DNA of 64,000 bases from Isochrysis galbana (GCA_018136815.1 CM030931.1:6144148-6208147), one strand, 5' to 3'; numbered from the stretch's first letter, positions 49,964-60,390 are shown. Notes: generated from the sequence alone by a model not told the origin. A program made the numbers and translations.

Positions 49964-50788
49964 TTAGAATGGGATGGGCGACTGCAACTCCTCGAGCTCA
50001 ATGACCTCTTCCTCCTCCAGCTGCGTGGCCACCTCCAAACCCTCTTGGGCCGGTGCGTCGGACGTCTTCTCCTCCGCCTCACCTTCCTCCTCCTTCTCTT
50101 CGTTCGCCCCGGTAGGAGCCGGCGCCTCGGCGGTATCGGCCTCCTCCTTCTCCTCCTCCTCGAGCTGCGTGGCCACCTGCGTGGCCTCTTCCAGCTGCGT
50201 GGCCTCTTCGAATCGAGTGAAGACTTCTACGGCTGGTGCGTCGGACGTCTTCTCCTTCTCCGTCTTCTCCGTCTTCTCGTCCTCCGCTTCATTGTCCTCG
50301 GTGAGAGCGAGCGGGTGGACGGTCTCCACCTCCTCCATCGACTCGGCTCGCTCCTCGACCTCCGCAGCCGGCGCCGGCGCAGTGGGAAGAAGAAAGCCTG
50401 GAGCGTCCGACGCACAGTTCTCGTTCTTCTCTTCTCCTCCCTCCTCCACAGAGTCCTCGTCGGTGGTGGTGGTGGTGGACTCCTCGGTCGGAGAAAGGGT
50501 CTCCTCCTCGGCACCAGGAACGCGAACAAGCTCCGCCTCCTCCGCCGCGTCCTTGGAGCAGGAGGAGGAACGAGTCGTGCGAGCAGCGCTTCCGCTCGGC
50601 GTCCAGTCGACAGGTGGCCGTGTCGAGGGAGTCGAACGAAGCCAGCGAGCAGGTGCACGAGAGGAGAGGACGGAGGACCGTACGGATGCGCGCCGAGTCG
50701 CCACCATCGTGAGGAAGACGAGGCCGAGGAGAGAGCTGGAGGGTGAGGGAGGAGGGAGGAGGGAGACAGGCAGTAGGAGCCTTCTCAC
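49964..50788 (-). CDS. acidic low-complexity protein, possibly 5' part of a disrupted gene
   Basis: 274 codons. The first ~90 residues are basic/hydrophobic (LLGLVFLTMVATRR); Met28 is an alternative start. The rest is strongly acidic with an imperfect internal duplication: KTSDAPAVEVFTRFEEATQL and KTSDAPAQEGLEVATQLEEE. No domain recognised. The stop lies 35 bp from the copia pol remnant, so the original 3' end may have been lost to insertion. A real ORF is plausible from length and internal duplication, but the function is unknown. Confidence 0.45.
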   Translation of the reverse strand: MRRLLLPVSLLPPPSPSSSLLGLVFLTMVATRRASVRSSVLSSRAPARWLRSTPSTRPPVDWTPSGSAARTTRSSSCSKDAAEEAELVRVPGAEEETLSPTEESTTTTTDEDSVEEGGEEKNENCASDAPGFLLPTAPAPAAEVEERAESMEEVETVHPLALTEDNEAEDEKTEKTEKEKTSDAPAVEVFTRFEEATQLEEATQVATQLEEEEKEEADTAEAPAPTGANEEKEEEGEAEEKTSDAPAQEGLEVATQLEEEEVIELEELQSPIPF

Positions 50789-50996
50789 TCTGGTTGAGGG
50801 GAAGAGGGGGGAACCCCCCCGGGGGGCGGGAGAGAGAGAGAGCGATCAAAAGACTAGACCAGTCGTTTACGTTAATATTCTCGGTAATAATCAACCGGTC
50901 CCATGGGGGTGCCCCAGGGGTTCCGCCCGTCCTCCGCGCCCAGAGTTCCCCCGCGGAAAGAGTGAACGCACGGCGTGCACCTTCCTGGAAGTTGCT

Positions 50997-51420
50997 ATGC
51001 GCACGCACGGCGCCCCCGCGGGGGGGCGCCGGTGCACATCGCGCCGTGCCCACGCACGGCGTGCACATGTGATTGCAAGTCATCACAGGTGCTGCGTAAC
51101 GAAACATCTCTTATATGGCCAGTTTACGTAGTTGTGGGCCGCAGGGGCTACACAGATGGAACGGGTTGACATGCGCACGCACGGCGTATCCGCGGGGGGA
51201 CCGATGCACATCGCGCCGTGCCCACGCACGGCGTGCACATTGTGATTGCAAGTCATCATAGGTGCTGCAATGAAACATCTCTTATATGGCCAGTTTACGT
51301 AGTTGTGGGCCGCAGGGGTACACAGAGGGAACGGGTTGACATGCGCACGCACGGCGTATCCGCGGGGGACCGATGCACATCGCGCCGTGCCCATGCACGG
51401 CGTGCACCGATGTGATTAGC
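50997..51420. repeat. ~172-bp tandem array, 2.4 units
   Basis: Units start ATGCGCACGCACGGCG at 50997, 51171 and 51341 (spacing 174 and 170). Each carries an inverted motif, GCACGCACGGCG against CGCCGTGCCCACGCACGGCG. Then come CAAGTCATCA, a TCTCTTATATGGCCAG segment and GTAGTTGTGGGCCGCAGGGG. The third unit is cut at ~51420. No conserved frame. 50789-50996 and 51421-51584 show nothing further. Confidence 0.85.
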
Positions 51421-51584
51421 GAAGAAGCTTTGACGGCGTCTCTCTCTTATAATTTTAACAAGATCTAATGTTAAACAACTACAATACAACTGTGGACATT
51501 TGATCGCTCAATTCGACTGATGTCCCACTATTGACGGAACGACACCTCAATGGCGGCGAGGGAACGGCGGACGAAATGATCGGA

Positions 51585-51979
51585 GGGCGGCCTGGGAGCG
51601 CAGCTCAGGGGGCAGGTGAGGCTGGGGCATGGCCCTGGCCCCTCCTGCCTCTCCATCGCTGGCTCTCGAGCCCCTGCCAGTCGACTGGAGCTGGCTGGGG
51701 GGTCCTGATCAGGGGGGCCCAGGGGGAGGAGGGGCTGGTCAGAGGGATGGGCTGGCCACGACAGGCCAGGGCGGGCGAATCAGGCGTGCCTGTGGGGAGA
51801 GGGATGGGTCAGCATGGCAGTGTTCTCCTGGCAAGCCATCAGGCATGCCAGGAGAGTGGGTGGTTCCTCCCCCATGGCGGGGGAGGAGTGGAGAGAGGGG
51901 GGGGCTCGTGCCCCGCCATGGGTGAACCAAGTATAAACTTAGTTGTCCCCCCCATGCTGAACTAAGTATAAACTTAGTT
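51585..51979 (-). repeat. hairpin-headed element with duplicated terminal hairpin
   Basis: The element points left, with its 5' end on the right. The hairpin AACCAAGTATAAACTTAGTT is at 51925-51944. A second, AACTAAGTATAAACTTAGTT, is at 51960-51979 just outside. The body matches 24700-25020 in reverse. The 3' part is missing beyond ~51585. 51980-52200 contains a short unsupported frame (52035-52220). Confidence 0.7.
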
Positions 51980-52200
51980 GTGAAGCGCAACATCAAAGAG
52001 GCGCACACCTAGTACCTTTGCACCCACTTGCACCATGACGGAAGGGGGAGGTTCTTCGCGCTCGTCGACGTCGCTCTTGTCGTTGCCGTCGCTGTCGCCG
52101 TGCTCGCGCTCGTCCTCACCACCCCTTGCCCTTGCCTGCTCCTGCACCGATGACGCTGGACTTGCACGCTCGCACCTAGTTGGGCTGTCAGTGAAGAGAA

Positions 52201-52826
52201 GAGAGAAGAGCGAAGCCTAACGAGTGTCGATTCGCGAATGCGACACTCCTAGCTCTGGCGCCCCCGTTTTCTCTTACCCAAACGGGGCGAGAAGACACGT
52301 ATCTGCCGGAGGGGAGAGCTGCCGCTCCCCCCTCCCCTCCCTCTTCCCTTTTCCTCCTCTCTTCCCTGCGGCGGGGGCCCATGGCGCGCGCCTGCGGCCC
52401 CTCTTCAGGTCCCCAGGTGGCCTGCAGGGGCCTGGGAGCACAGCAGCACAGCTCAGGGGGCAGGTGAGGCTGAGGCATGGCCCTGGCCCCTCCTGCCTCT
52501 CCCTCGCTGGCGCTCCGAGCCCCTGCGGCCTGCGGGTCGACTGGAGCTGGCTGAGGGGTCCTGATCAGGGGGGCCCATGGGGAGGAGGGGCTGGTCAGAA
52601 GGATGGGCTGGCCACGACAGGCCAGGGCGGGCGAATCAGGCGTGCCTGTGGCCTGTGGCCTGTGGGGAGAGGGATGGGTCAGCATGGCAGTGTGCTCCTA
52701 GTAAGCCATCAGGCGTGCCAGGAGAGTTGGTGGTTCCTCCCCCATGGCAGGGGAGGAGTGGAGAGGGAGGGAGGCTCGTGCCCCCCCATGGGCATGGGCG
52801 AACTAGAACTAAGTATAGACTTAGTT
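52201..52826 (-). repeat. hairpin-headed element, long copy
   Basis: From the hairpin AACTAAGTATAGACTTAGTT (52807-52826) leftwards through CCATGGGGGGGCACGAGCC, the family core (52450-52480), and CCCCGTTTTCTCTTACCCAAACGGGG at 52263-52288. It then matches 25195-25260 in reverse. It lacks the alternative 3' tail. TGTGGCC is present as a short internal triplication near 52650. Confidence 0.7.
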
Positions 52827-53366
52827 GAACTATTAGTTGTCATGAATTAGAATTATGAATTATAAGTGGAAAAACTGAAAAAAAGTGCAGTTCCAATATT
52901 GGATCTTCACTTTCTAACAAAAATACGCCGTTTAGGTAAGAGATGTGCCGGGAGGAAACGGACTTTCGTCTCCTCTGGGCGCCGCCACCCTTAATTGGCG
53001 GGGGGGCCACGAAGGCTCTCTTGTCTCTTGGGTCTTGGGGGCCCGCCTGAGAACTGAGAAGAAAAAATACGTTGCGCCACTTTTCGCCCGCGGCATCTCA
53101 CTTATCTCTTACACGCACCTCATCCTGTACACGCTGCTTCTGAGCGTGAGAAACCGAAGCGCCAAAAGTGGCGCTTCAAGCCGGCAGCAAGGAGTTAAAA
53201 TAGTGTTTGACCGCTGACCGCCATAGGTTTAAAAAAATATGGATTGAATGATTGCCCGTTCTTTTTTCTGGCGAAAAATGCCGTGGGTTTTCTTTTTGTG
53301 GCGACGCGCCGCCTCCGTGGCTGCAAGCTGCCGCCTCCCCCCCCACTTGCCTCAGCCGCAGCAGCT
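52827..53366. other. upstream region of the eL30 gene
   Basis: AT-richer than its surroundings between 52827 and 52930. No gene recognised. The last 150 bp before the eL30 start contain a short pyrimidine-rich tract (CTGCCGCCTCCCCCCCCACTTGCC), as often seen at ribosomal protein promoters; that link is inference. Confidence 0.4.
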
Positions 53367-54118
53367 ATGTCGGAGGGCAAGGTCACCAAGGTTCGTGCCT
53401 TGGCACCCGCGGGCCGAGGCGTCGAGCGATTGAACTGCACTTCGATGTCGTTGCCCATCACCTGCACCCAAGTCGACCGCGCCCAGTTGCGCGCTCATTG
53501 CTGACCGCCAGTACCTTTCCTGCTCCTCTGCGTTTGCAGAAGAAGAAGTCCGGCGTCGAGAGCATCAACTCGCGCCTCGCGCTTGTGATGAAATCGGGCA
53601 AGGCTGTGCTTGGTTACAAGTCTACAATGAAATCGCTTCGACAGGGCAAGGGTGCGATGCGGCCCGCCTCCACAGAACCCATTGTCTGAGTGTAGGTTCA
53701 TTAGTCATGCGCTGGCGGGTTGATGTAGAGGACAGCCAGGCTCAAAGTTACGAGGATGCCTCGCAAATCGCGGCTGCTCCATACGAATGTGGTATACATG
53801 ATAGTGCCGATACCATTGTGGGCGCCTCCTTTGGCATCGCTGATTGGCATGATCTGCGTGGCCCCACATCTTTGACGGATCTTCCTCCCTCATGCGTTTG
53901 CAGCCAAGCTTGTGCTCATTGGAAGCAACTGCCCGCCTCTTCGCAAGTCGGAGATCGAGTACTACGCTATGCTTGCTAAGACCAGTGTCCACCACTACTC
54001 TGGCAATAACATCGCGCTCGGCACTGCGTGCGGCAAGATGTTCCGTTGTTCTGTGCTCACTGTGACCGATCCAGGTGACTCGGACATTGTCCGGTCGGTT
54101 GTGCCAGAGTCGGCTTAA
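53367..54118 (+). CDS. RPL30: 60S ribosomal protein eL30 (3 exons)
   Basis: Exons 53367-53390, 53540-53651 and 53904-54118 give 116 residues, the normal length. Introns start GTTCGT and GTGCGA and end GCAG. The protein reads MSEGKVTK, then [72 protein letters not shown] and [16 protein letters not shown]. These are the conserved blocks of eL30, which sits on the large ribosomal subunit and can bind kink-turn RNA. The short first exon coding only the basic N-terminal residues is typical of ribosomal protein genes. The exon 1 boundary is supported by the intron phase and length only. Confidence 0.93.
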
Positions 54119-54985
54119 AGGATATACATGCGGTGCGACATCTCATGACGTTGGATGTTGGGAATCGGGTATCACTTGGGAGGTCGATGCTGTCTTCACG
54201 CGATGTGAAGGGACGTTCTCTCCCAGTATCTGAGATGCCATTTGATGCGGAGATACACACCCTTACTCCCATTCATTACACATGTGAGATACCAGATAAA
54301 AAACTTCTTAATGATCTCGCCTCGCAAGTTGCACTGAAAAACACTTCTGTACCCCGCGCCCAGCCAATTTCTGAGCGCGCGTTGATCCAAGGCAACGTGT
54401 AATTCGCCCCCCCCCCAGTAGCCTCCCCTGCAGCTTTATGGCCCCAGGACAGGCACCGCAGCCAGGGGCATGCACAAGCCCAGCTTTGTCTCCCAGGCAC
54501 CCCCTGCGCGCGCGCGACGCAGGGGGCGCTGCGGCTGCATCTCCCGTCGCCGTTGCGATTGACGACGCTGCCGCGGATATTCCTCGTGGGGGGAGGGGCA
54601 GGAGACAGGAGGCACGAGCCTGTCGGCTGCCGGGCGGCCCCGGCGTCGAGCAGCCGCTCGCACATCATACACAACCGGTGGGCGCGTGACTCCGCAGGAG
54701 GACGCGAAGGAGCGCGCCCTTAAGGCCATTTGGAGTTGGTACCACCCCGACGCCGACAAGTCGGTGTGGGTGTGGAGAACGAAGGCGGACTGGGCGCGGG
54801 AGTTCGGCATTGACAAGGTGACGAATTCAGAATTCAGGGTGTATGGGTTCACGTTTACCCGGTGTTGACCCACTTTGCGTTAACACCTCCATTGGCTAGG
54901 TGTGGCACATGCGTTAACACCTCAATCTGCAGGTGTTGGTACCAGCAGCGGGTTAACACCACACTGCCGGTACGGTGTACCTATA
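54119..54985. other. intergenic with coding-like fragment
   Basis: No identified gene. 54686-54868 (+) encodes KERALKAIWSWYHPDADKSV and WAREFGIDKVTNSEF, with protein-like composition and no recognisable family. Its 3' end overlaps the repeat shared with 62557-62643. A C-run lies at ~54408. Confidence 0.3.
54839..54918. repeat. dispersed repeat G with GTTAAC palindromes, copy 1
   Basis: TTCACGTTTACCCGGTGTTGACCCACTTTGCGTTAACACC continuing to ATGCGTTAACAC. The same sequence is at 62557-62643, where a GTTAACAC unit is repeated once more. Here further GTTAACACC copies follow to ~54962. Confidence 0.75.
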
Positions 54986-55222
54986 CAGAGGGAGGAGGGG
55001 TTGGTCAGAGCGGCAGAAGCGCTGGCCAGCGCGGGCCAGGGCGTGCGTTTTGTGCCTGACTCTTAGGGAGAGTCTGGGCAGTCTGGGTGAGTCCCCCCTG
55101 CATGCCAAGAGGCAGCGCAGGGGGGTGGATGGTTCTCGCCCCCCATGAGGGGAGTCGAGAGAGTGGGGGGGGCGCGAGGCCCCCCTCCATCGCCTCCATG
55201 GCGACCAATAATAAGATTAGTG
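54985..55222 (-). repeat. 5'-end fragment of hairpin-headed element (subfamily 4)
   Basis: Contains the family phrases GGAGGAGGGGTTGGTCAGAG and GGCCAGCGCGGGCCAGGGCG, then CCCCCCATGAGGGGAG. It ends with ACCAATAATAAGATTAGT, a terminal stem different from the other subfamilies. The 5' end is on the right. 55223-55390 shows nothing further. Confidence 0.6.
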
Positions 55223-55390
55223 TACTCCTATCTATAATGTAAGAAAGGTAAAAGTCAAAGAGACGAACGCTATACAACAACAACATGCACCGACGTACAA
55301 TAACAATAACATGAAGTCATCTTGGTTAGAGCTGCGTGGTCAGTTACCAAGTGCTTGGTTACCGTGCGACTAAAAAAGGCCCACACTTAC

Positions 55391-57662
55391 TTATGTTGTG
55401 CTCGAGGAAGCTTCGCCAACATGGTTGGCGCGCTCATCTACGTGGCAGCTCGCTGACGGAGCCAATGAATCAACGTGAGTCGCCGACGCAACAAGGCCAT
55501 CGCCGTGTGAAACTAGTGTGGCATAGTCGGCAGCTCGCGAAGCGATGAGCGGTGAGATGCCATCGATAGACGAAACGGTGTTGCGTAAGCCCTTGACGTC
55601 GTCGTCCACGCTTGCCACGAGTACCGAGTCAACATTCATAGTTACACCAAAGTGGGCCGTCCTGAACCCTGTACGCTGGGTCACAACCCATCCTCCCGCA
55701 TTTCCCGTGCAAATTTTGACCAGGGAGATGAGGATGAGAACAAGTTGCCACAGTAAATAAAGGATCCCCGCAACCTGGGGGGGGGGGGGGGGAGGCGGGC
55801 ACAAACTGTCATCAACGCCGAGCCTAGTAGCAGGTTGAGCACGCATCGATTCGAGCCGGCCTATTGCACAGGCGGCGATATCACAGCTCCACATGTCGGA
55901 CCTGGAAAAGCGTGACAAACAACATGTTTCGGGGGGGCTCGTAGATGGCAGCATTGCAGAGAACAATCAAGGAGAGGCCAACGAAAGAATAGAACGATAT
56001 CTGAAACACGATCTCTACGGGTACGTCCCATGTGTAGCCGGCCAGCATATACCCGAGAGAGAGTGCCGGTGCGACACACCTATGAAATAATGGCAAAGGG
56101 TGAATCGGCAAGCATCATGCCTGGGGTACGGGAGGCAACGAGTTTCCAGTGCCGTTGTTGGGTGGATGACGCCAACCGTGAAACATGATTGGGCTTAGAG
56201 CAAGGAGGACAGCCGGTGAACTCACGCATTGAAGATGGCGGTCAGTATTAGAAGCCAGCGCATCGGGAGAAGATATATCATCCCTAGCTTCTTGCAGCAC
56301 GACAGCTTGGAGGAGAAGATCCCTGAAAAATGCTGGATTGAGGCTTGATCCCAACCGATGGCCCAACGGAGTCTCTGCTTGAAAAGTGCACCCAATCCGG
56401 TTGGAGGAAGCTCACCAGAGCGCGCCTCGGGGCAGAATCGGATCCGAACCCGACCTAAGAGCACACGTGTACTTAGCTCCACATCTTCCGTCTGAACGTC
56501 GGCACGAAACTCGTACGCTCGAAGGGTTGAAACCTTCCACACAGCGTTCGAACCTCCGAAAACTCCCATTGTCGTCAGGAATTGTAGAGCGGGAAAATAC
56601 ACGAAGTGCGTGACAAAGAACTCTGCGTTGATGAAGCATGCCATCAGCGAGTTGGTGACGCGCAGGTAGGTGGATCCCTGGACGCAATCACATTTGTGGG
56701 CACGCATGTACGCGGTTGCAATGAGCAGGGACTCGGGGTCTGGATGATGATCAGCATCATAGATCGCAACGAGCTCTGATTGAACCTGAAGACAGATGGC
56801 ACAGAACGTAGTCGTCTCGTGGCCTTAGGACGCGGTGGCCGGACACGTCGCGCAGCTGGATGAAGGGGCAATCACCAAGTCTCTCATTGCAGCATTGATA
56901 TTCTCCGCTTTCGATCGCGATCCCTGCACGGGAAGGATTCGCAAAACTCGGTCGCCAGGATAGACCCTGCCGTCAAGCTGCGCTAATTCGTCCTCAATTG
57001 GTAGCGGTATGGGTGTGTTGTAGCAAAGAATCAGAGAAAATGGCGACGGGTATCTGTTGACATGGGTGCAGCCCGTCAATGAACGAATGTATCTTGTCCC
57101 CAGGCCTGGCGGCAGATAAGCTGCGGCTCCCCGAAAAGGCAATTGTCTCTTGGCGCGACATCAGCGCAGGGCTTGAGCACTCACTTCAGCCGGGTCATAA
57201 TGTGCTCAACAGTCTCCATCATAATGTACTGCTCATTCGGCAAATAGCACGGCACCTGCCATACCAGCGAGAGTGAGGCGCCATGAGAGGAGTTTGAGGA
57301 CATGCAGAATTCCCAGTGCCGGGGGGCTTCCCGCCCCGACGGGCTTGCATCTGGGAGCGCACAATGATAGCCATGCTCTGCACGGCCAGCGCGTCAGATA
57401 GACTGGACTGGCCCGCTTGTCGTCGCGCCCTCGTAGGTCGGTGATCGCTCAGCCGGCGGAAGAAGCCACCAAGCGACGAGATGAGTAGCAGCAGCACGAA
57501 GAAGTCACAAAAGGTAAGGAGGCCGAAGAAGATCCACTCGGAGTTGTTCATGGGCATGGGTTCAAGGCCGGAGCCCGACTCACCCGAGCCGCTGCTCCAC
57601 TCGCCGATAGCCTTGTAGCGCCCAAGCTCCGCCCACCGGACGAGTGCGGCGAGGTCATTCAT
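55391..57662 (-). CDS. multipass family-2 glycosyltransferase, cellulose-synthase-like (6 exons)
   Basis: Exons 57363-57662, 57185-57255, 56876-57053, 56226-56785, 55902-56079 and 55391-55774 join in frame to 556 residues. The first TM is in SEWIFFGLLTFCDFFVLLLL. Catalytic domain: SMAIIVPCYLPNEQYIMMETVE, SRSKAENINAAM, LVAIYDADHHPDPESL (the DxD metal/UDP site), FGGSNAVWK, QTEDVELSTRVL (catalytic base region), and QRLRWAIGWDQ (the Q/RxxRW acceptor motif). Several TM segments follow (LLPMRWLLILTAIF, FYSFVGLSLIVLC, ILYLLWQLVLILISLV), then a ~75-residue soluble tail after WVVTQRTG. Processive family-2 enzymes of this layout make and export beta-linked glucans or mannans; the product here is unknown. 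Five introns of 90-146 bp. The Q-V-A junction follows a C-rich acceptor tract. Confidence 0.88.
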
Positions 57663-58674
57663 CGCCCTCTCCGCCGCACGCTAGGCCGGCACTTCCCCTG
57701 GCCCCTTCCCTACTTCCCCCCGGCCTTCCCCTTCCGCTCGCGCCGGGCGAGCCACTTTCCAAAAGAACAGCAGGGGGGGGGGGGAGGGAGAGGGGAAGTA
57801 CTAGTAGGGAGACGGAGAGACGGAGATTTGATACTTTACTTGTACAACAGGCGGAGAGATAGAAACGGGGACGGAGAATGAGCGGCTCCGTCTGCTGCTC
57901 GCCGCCCTTGCTTCACGTCTTCACGTTATGTGAGTGCGCTCCTTCCCTGGGTATCTGGGGTCAGCGCGAATCTTAGGCTAACTATTGTTAAGGGGGTAAG
58001 CCCAAGTTAGAAACGGCCTATTACGGGCGCCCCCATGGCCCATGGCGGCCGCGGCGGAGGCACTGGCCCGCCGCCGGGGGCTCCATGCTCCAGAATGCAC
58101 CGGCAGAAGCGGACCGGGCCGCGGCTGCGGGGAGATCTCGATGGGGGGACATGTTTGATCTAGGGTGCGGCGCCGGCGGCTGGAGAATTCGGCTGCGGGA
58201 GAGCCTTTCCTTCTCCCCCTCCGCTACGGCCAGCGTGCCGGCGCGGAGCGAGCGCAAGGCGGGTCTGGCGGCCATGGGCGCGGCCTCCCAGGCTGGGAGG
58301 CGCGGCACTTCGACTTCGACCATATAGGCATTGGGGCTGGCCAAGATGCGGCTGGGCTCGATTTCGTGGCCGCAGCAGTGCAGCAGTCACTGTGCGACGG
58401 CGCGACGGCTGCTTGGCTGCAGCGCCGCTGTGATTGGGAGTACGTTCGACGTAGGGGGTGAGGGACTCGGTTTATGTACCTGGAGTAGGCGAAGCTGGCT
58501 GCAGCCTTCAAGGCAGGGATGATGCCGATCGTCCTGCACGCTCAGGTCGGGCGGAGGCGGCCGTGTGTGTGGCCGCGACGGTCAACTGATTCGGACATCC
58601 GACGCCGCGCCGAAAGTAAGGCCTGTAACCACTTGGATTTGGGACTAACCGGATATTGTGGGTAGTTCACCGAC
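57663..58674. other. intergenic, GC-rich, no gene recognised
   Basis: Begins with the upstream region of the glycosyltransferase (a G-run at 57775-57784). 58020-58500 has overlapping open frames on both strands (Ala/Arg-rich), which is what GC-rich random DNA gives. None is convincing. Confidence 0.45.
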
Positions 58675-58735
58675 CCCTATCTAGTTAGATAGTGATAGTG
58701 ACCGACCCCTATCTAGTTAGATAGTGATAGTTACA
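58675..58735. repeat. 30-bp tandem duplication with palindrome
   Basis: ACCGACCCCTATCTAGTTAG plus ATAGTGATAG occurs twice in a row. CTATCTAGTTAGATAG within it is a near-perfect palindrome of the same type as the element hairpins. Confidence 0.85.
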
Positions 58736-58776
58736 AATGGCTCCCTGGGTAGCTGGGTATTCTGGGTATCCCGATA

Positions 58777-58918
58777 CCCATAGATATACTACTACTACTA
58801 TTAACTACTATATATATTATATTATTATTATATAGTAGTATATATATATAGTGTGTGTGTACGTACGCGCGCGCGCGCGTGCGTGCGTGCGTGTGTGTGT
58901 GTGCTGGCGTGCGTGTGT
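58777..58918. repeat. compound microsatellite
   Basis: TATA-rich segment (58781-58850) followed by GT repeats, GCGC repeats (58867-58879) and GCGT/GT repeats. Alternating purine-pyrimidine throughout, so prone to Z-DNA and cruciforms. Confidence 0.9.
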
Positions 58919-59883
58919 GCCCCTACATATACGGCCGCAAGCTACAAGCGGAGCCTCTTTTGATTCCCCTATGGTATCGATCGCTTCCCCCCCCCTTCTT
59001 TTTACTTATTTTGCGGCGGTGTCCGTTTTGAGAGACGGGAGCCAGCGCGAGGCGGCAGACGGGAGGGAGGAGGGAGGTGAACCTGTAACCTGTCGCCAAA
59101 GAAGATGCTGCTGTGGGCATGCGGCCGTCGGGCAGTCGGGCAGTTGCTGCCGGCAGATGGCCGGCGGCGGGAGTCATTCTACGGACCAGGCTCGGCACCC
59201 CGCGCATCCACTCTGCGTGCGTGGCCGCGTGTGCTGCTAGTTGCTGGCAGCGCGCTGGCATTAGCATTAGCGCTGCAAGGGCACGACACCGCCAGCTGCG
59301 GCTGCGCTGGGCGCGGCCAATACCAATACAAAGCGCCCGAGCTTGTTTTCGGCGCGCGCGCACTGCGCATTGCTGTACGGCGGCTCTGCCGCCGCTACCC
59401 GCGTGATTATCCTGAATAGTGGAATTTCACTATTCGGAACCAGTGGGTAGTAGTCCCCCCCCTACCCACATGGAGGTGGGTAGTGGAAATCGGATGTGGG
59501 TAGGTGAGTAGCACGATACCCAGTTATCTGGTTACAGGCCTTAGCCGAAAGGAGATAAGAGTGACCTTACGGTACGGGCTGCAGTTCAAATAGAGGTGGG
59601 AGGTGGGGACGGGAAAAATCGACTTTTCACAATCGTACCCAAAAGTCGATGTGAATGCATGGAGAGGTGTCTCATGCTATCATAAGAGCTTCTGCAAAGT
59701 TTCAGAAGCCAATTGTTTCATGGTGGCGAGTACGAGCGAAGACAATGCGGTGTTTTTTTCGCGGTGGCCGGGGAGTTTTTTTTAGTAGATTTTGGCGCGT
59801 TGGGGCTACAATGAAGGATGCTAGTGCTAGTGCCCACCAAAGGCCACTTTCGGGGTTGCGGGGCTGGAACCCCGTCCTCTGCC
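58919..59883. other. intergenic, no gene recognised
   Basis: Overlapping frames near 58923-59420 on both strands with low-complexity translations. 59600-59880 is AT-richer without an identifiable gene. Confidence 0.4.
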
Positions 59884-60390
59884 GTCAACATGTTGAGAGG
59901 TCAACTTGTTGAGGGGTCAACATGTTGAGAGGTCAACTTGTTGAGAGGTCAACATGTTGAGAGGTCAACTTGTTGCTTGTTGAGGGGTCAACTTGTTGAG
60001 AGGTCAACATGTTGAGAGGTCAACTTGTTGAGGGGTCAACATGTTGAGAAAAAAAAACCTTTTAATATTCTCGCCACGCGCGCGGCTACGGGGTTGTCTA
60101 TTGTAGCCACGCCCAGATCCCTTCCTCTCCTCTCACTTCCCGCCTTGCGGCAACTCCCCTCGTGCTCTACTTAGGGGCCCGGGTCGCGGGGGGGGCTGGG
60201 TCGGGCGGGGTGCATCGGCCCTCAGTGGTCTGTTCTCGCCTTCCTCCTGTGCCTCTGGGTGGCCGGTTTCTTGTTGCTGTGGTGTAGGTGCTGCGCCTTT
60301 GCTGGGTGAGGGTCAACATGTTGAGAGGTCAACATGTTGAGAGGTCAACATGTTGAGAAGTCAACTTGTTGAGATGTGAACTTGTTCAGG
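59884..60390. repeat. 17-bp palindromic minisatellite split by an insertion
   Basis: Units GTCAACATGTTGAGAGG and GTCAACTTGTTGAGAGG alternate irregularly: about ten units at 59884-60049 and five at 60309-60390. TCAACATGTTGA is a perfect 12-bp palindrome. The 60053-60309 interval is a different element. Confidence 0.88.
60050..60308 (-). mobile_element. 5'-truncated hairpin-headed, T-tailed element inside the minisatellite
   Basis: On the + strand AAAAAAAAACCTTTTAATATTCTCGCC, then GCCTTGCGGCAACTCCCCTC, GTGCTCTACTTAGGGGCCC and CTTCCTCCTGTGCCTCTGG. This is the reverse complement of the 3' half of the 755-bp family with its T-tail at the left. GGTCAACATGTTGAG lies on both sides, consistent with a target duplication but not decisive in a tandem array. 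Confidence 0.7.

Noticed and set aside
49960-49975. TGTTAGAATGGG as the missing 5' LTR edge of the degenerate copia
   Set aside because: Only 8 bp agree with the LTR end and the match does not continue.
50227-51131. Long overlapping ORFs on both strands near 50-51 kb
   Set aside because: Produced by the Glu/Ser/Arg codon bias of the acidic ORF and by GC-rich repeats; only the 49964-50788 frame shows internal protein duplication.
59884-60390. CRISPR-like array
   Set aside because: Units are contiguous at 17 bp with no variable spacers, and the genome is eukaryotic.
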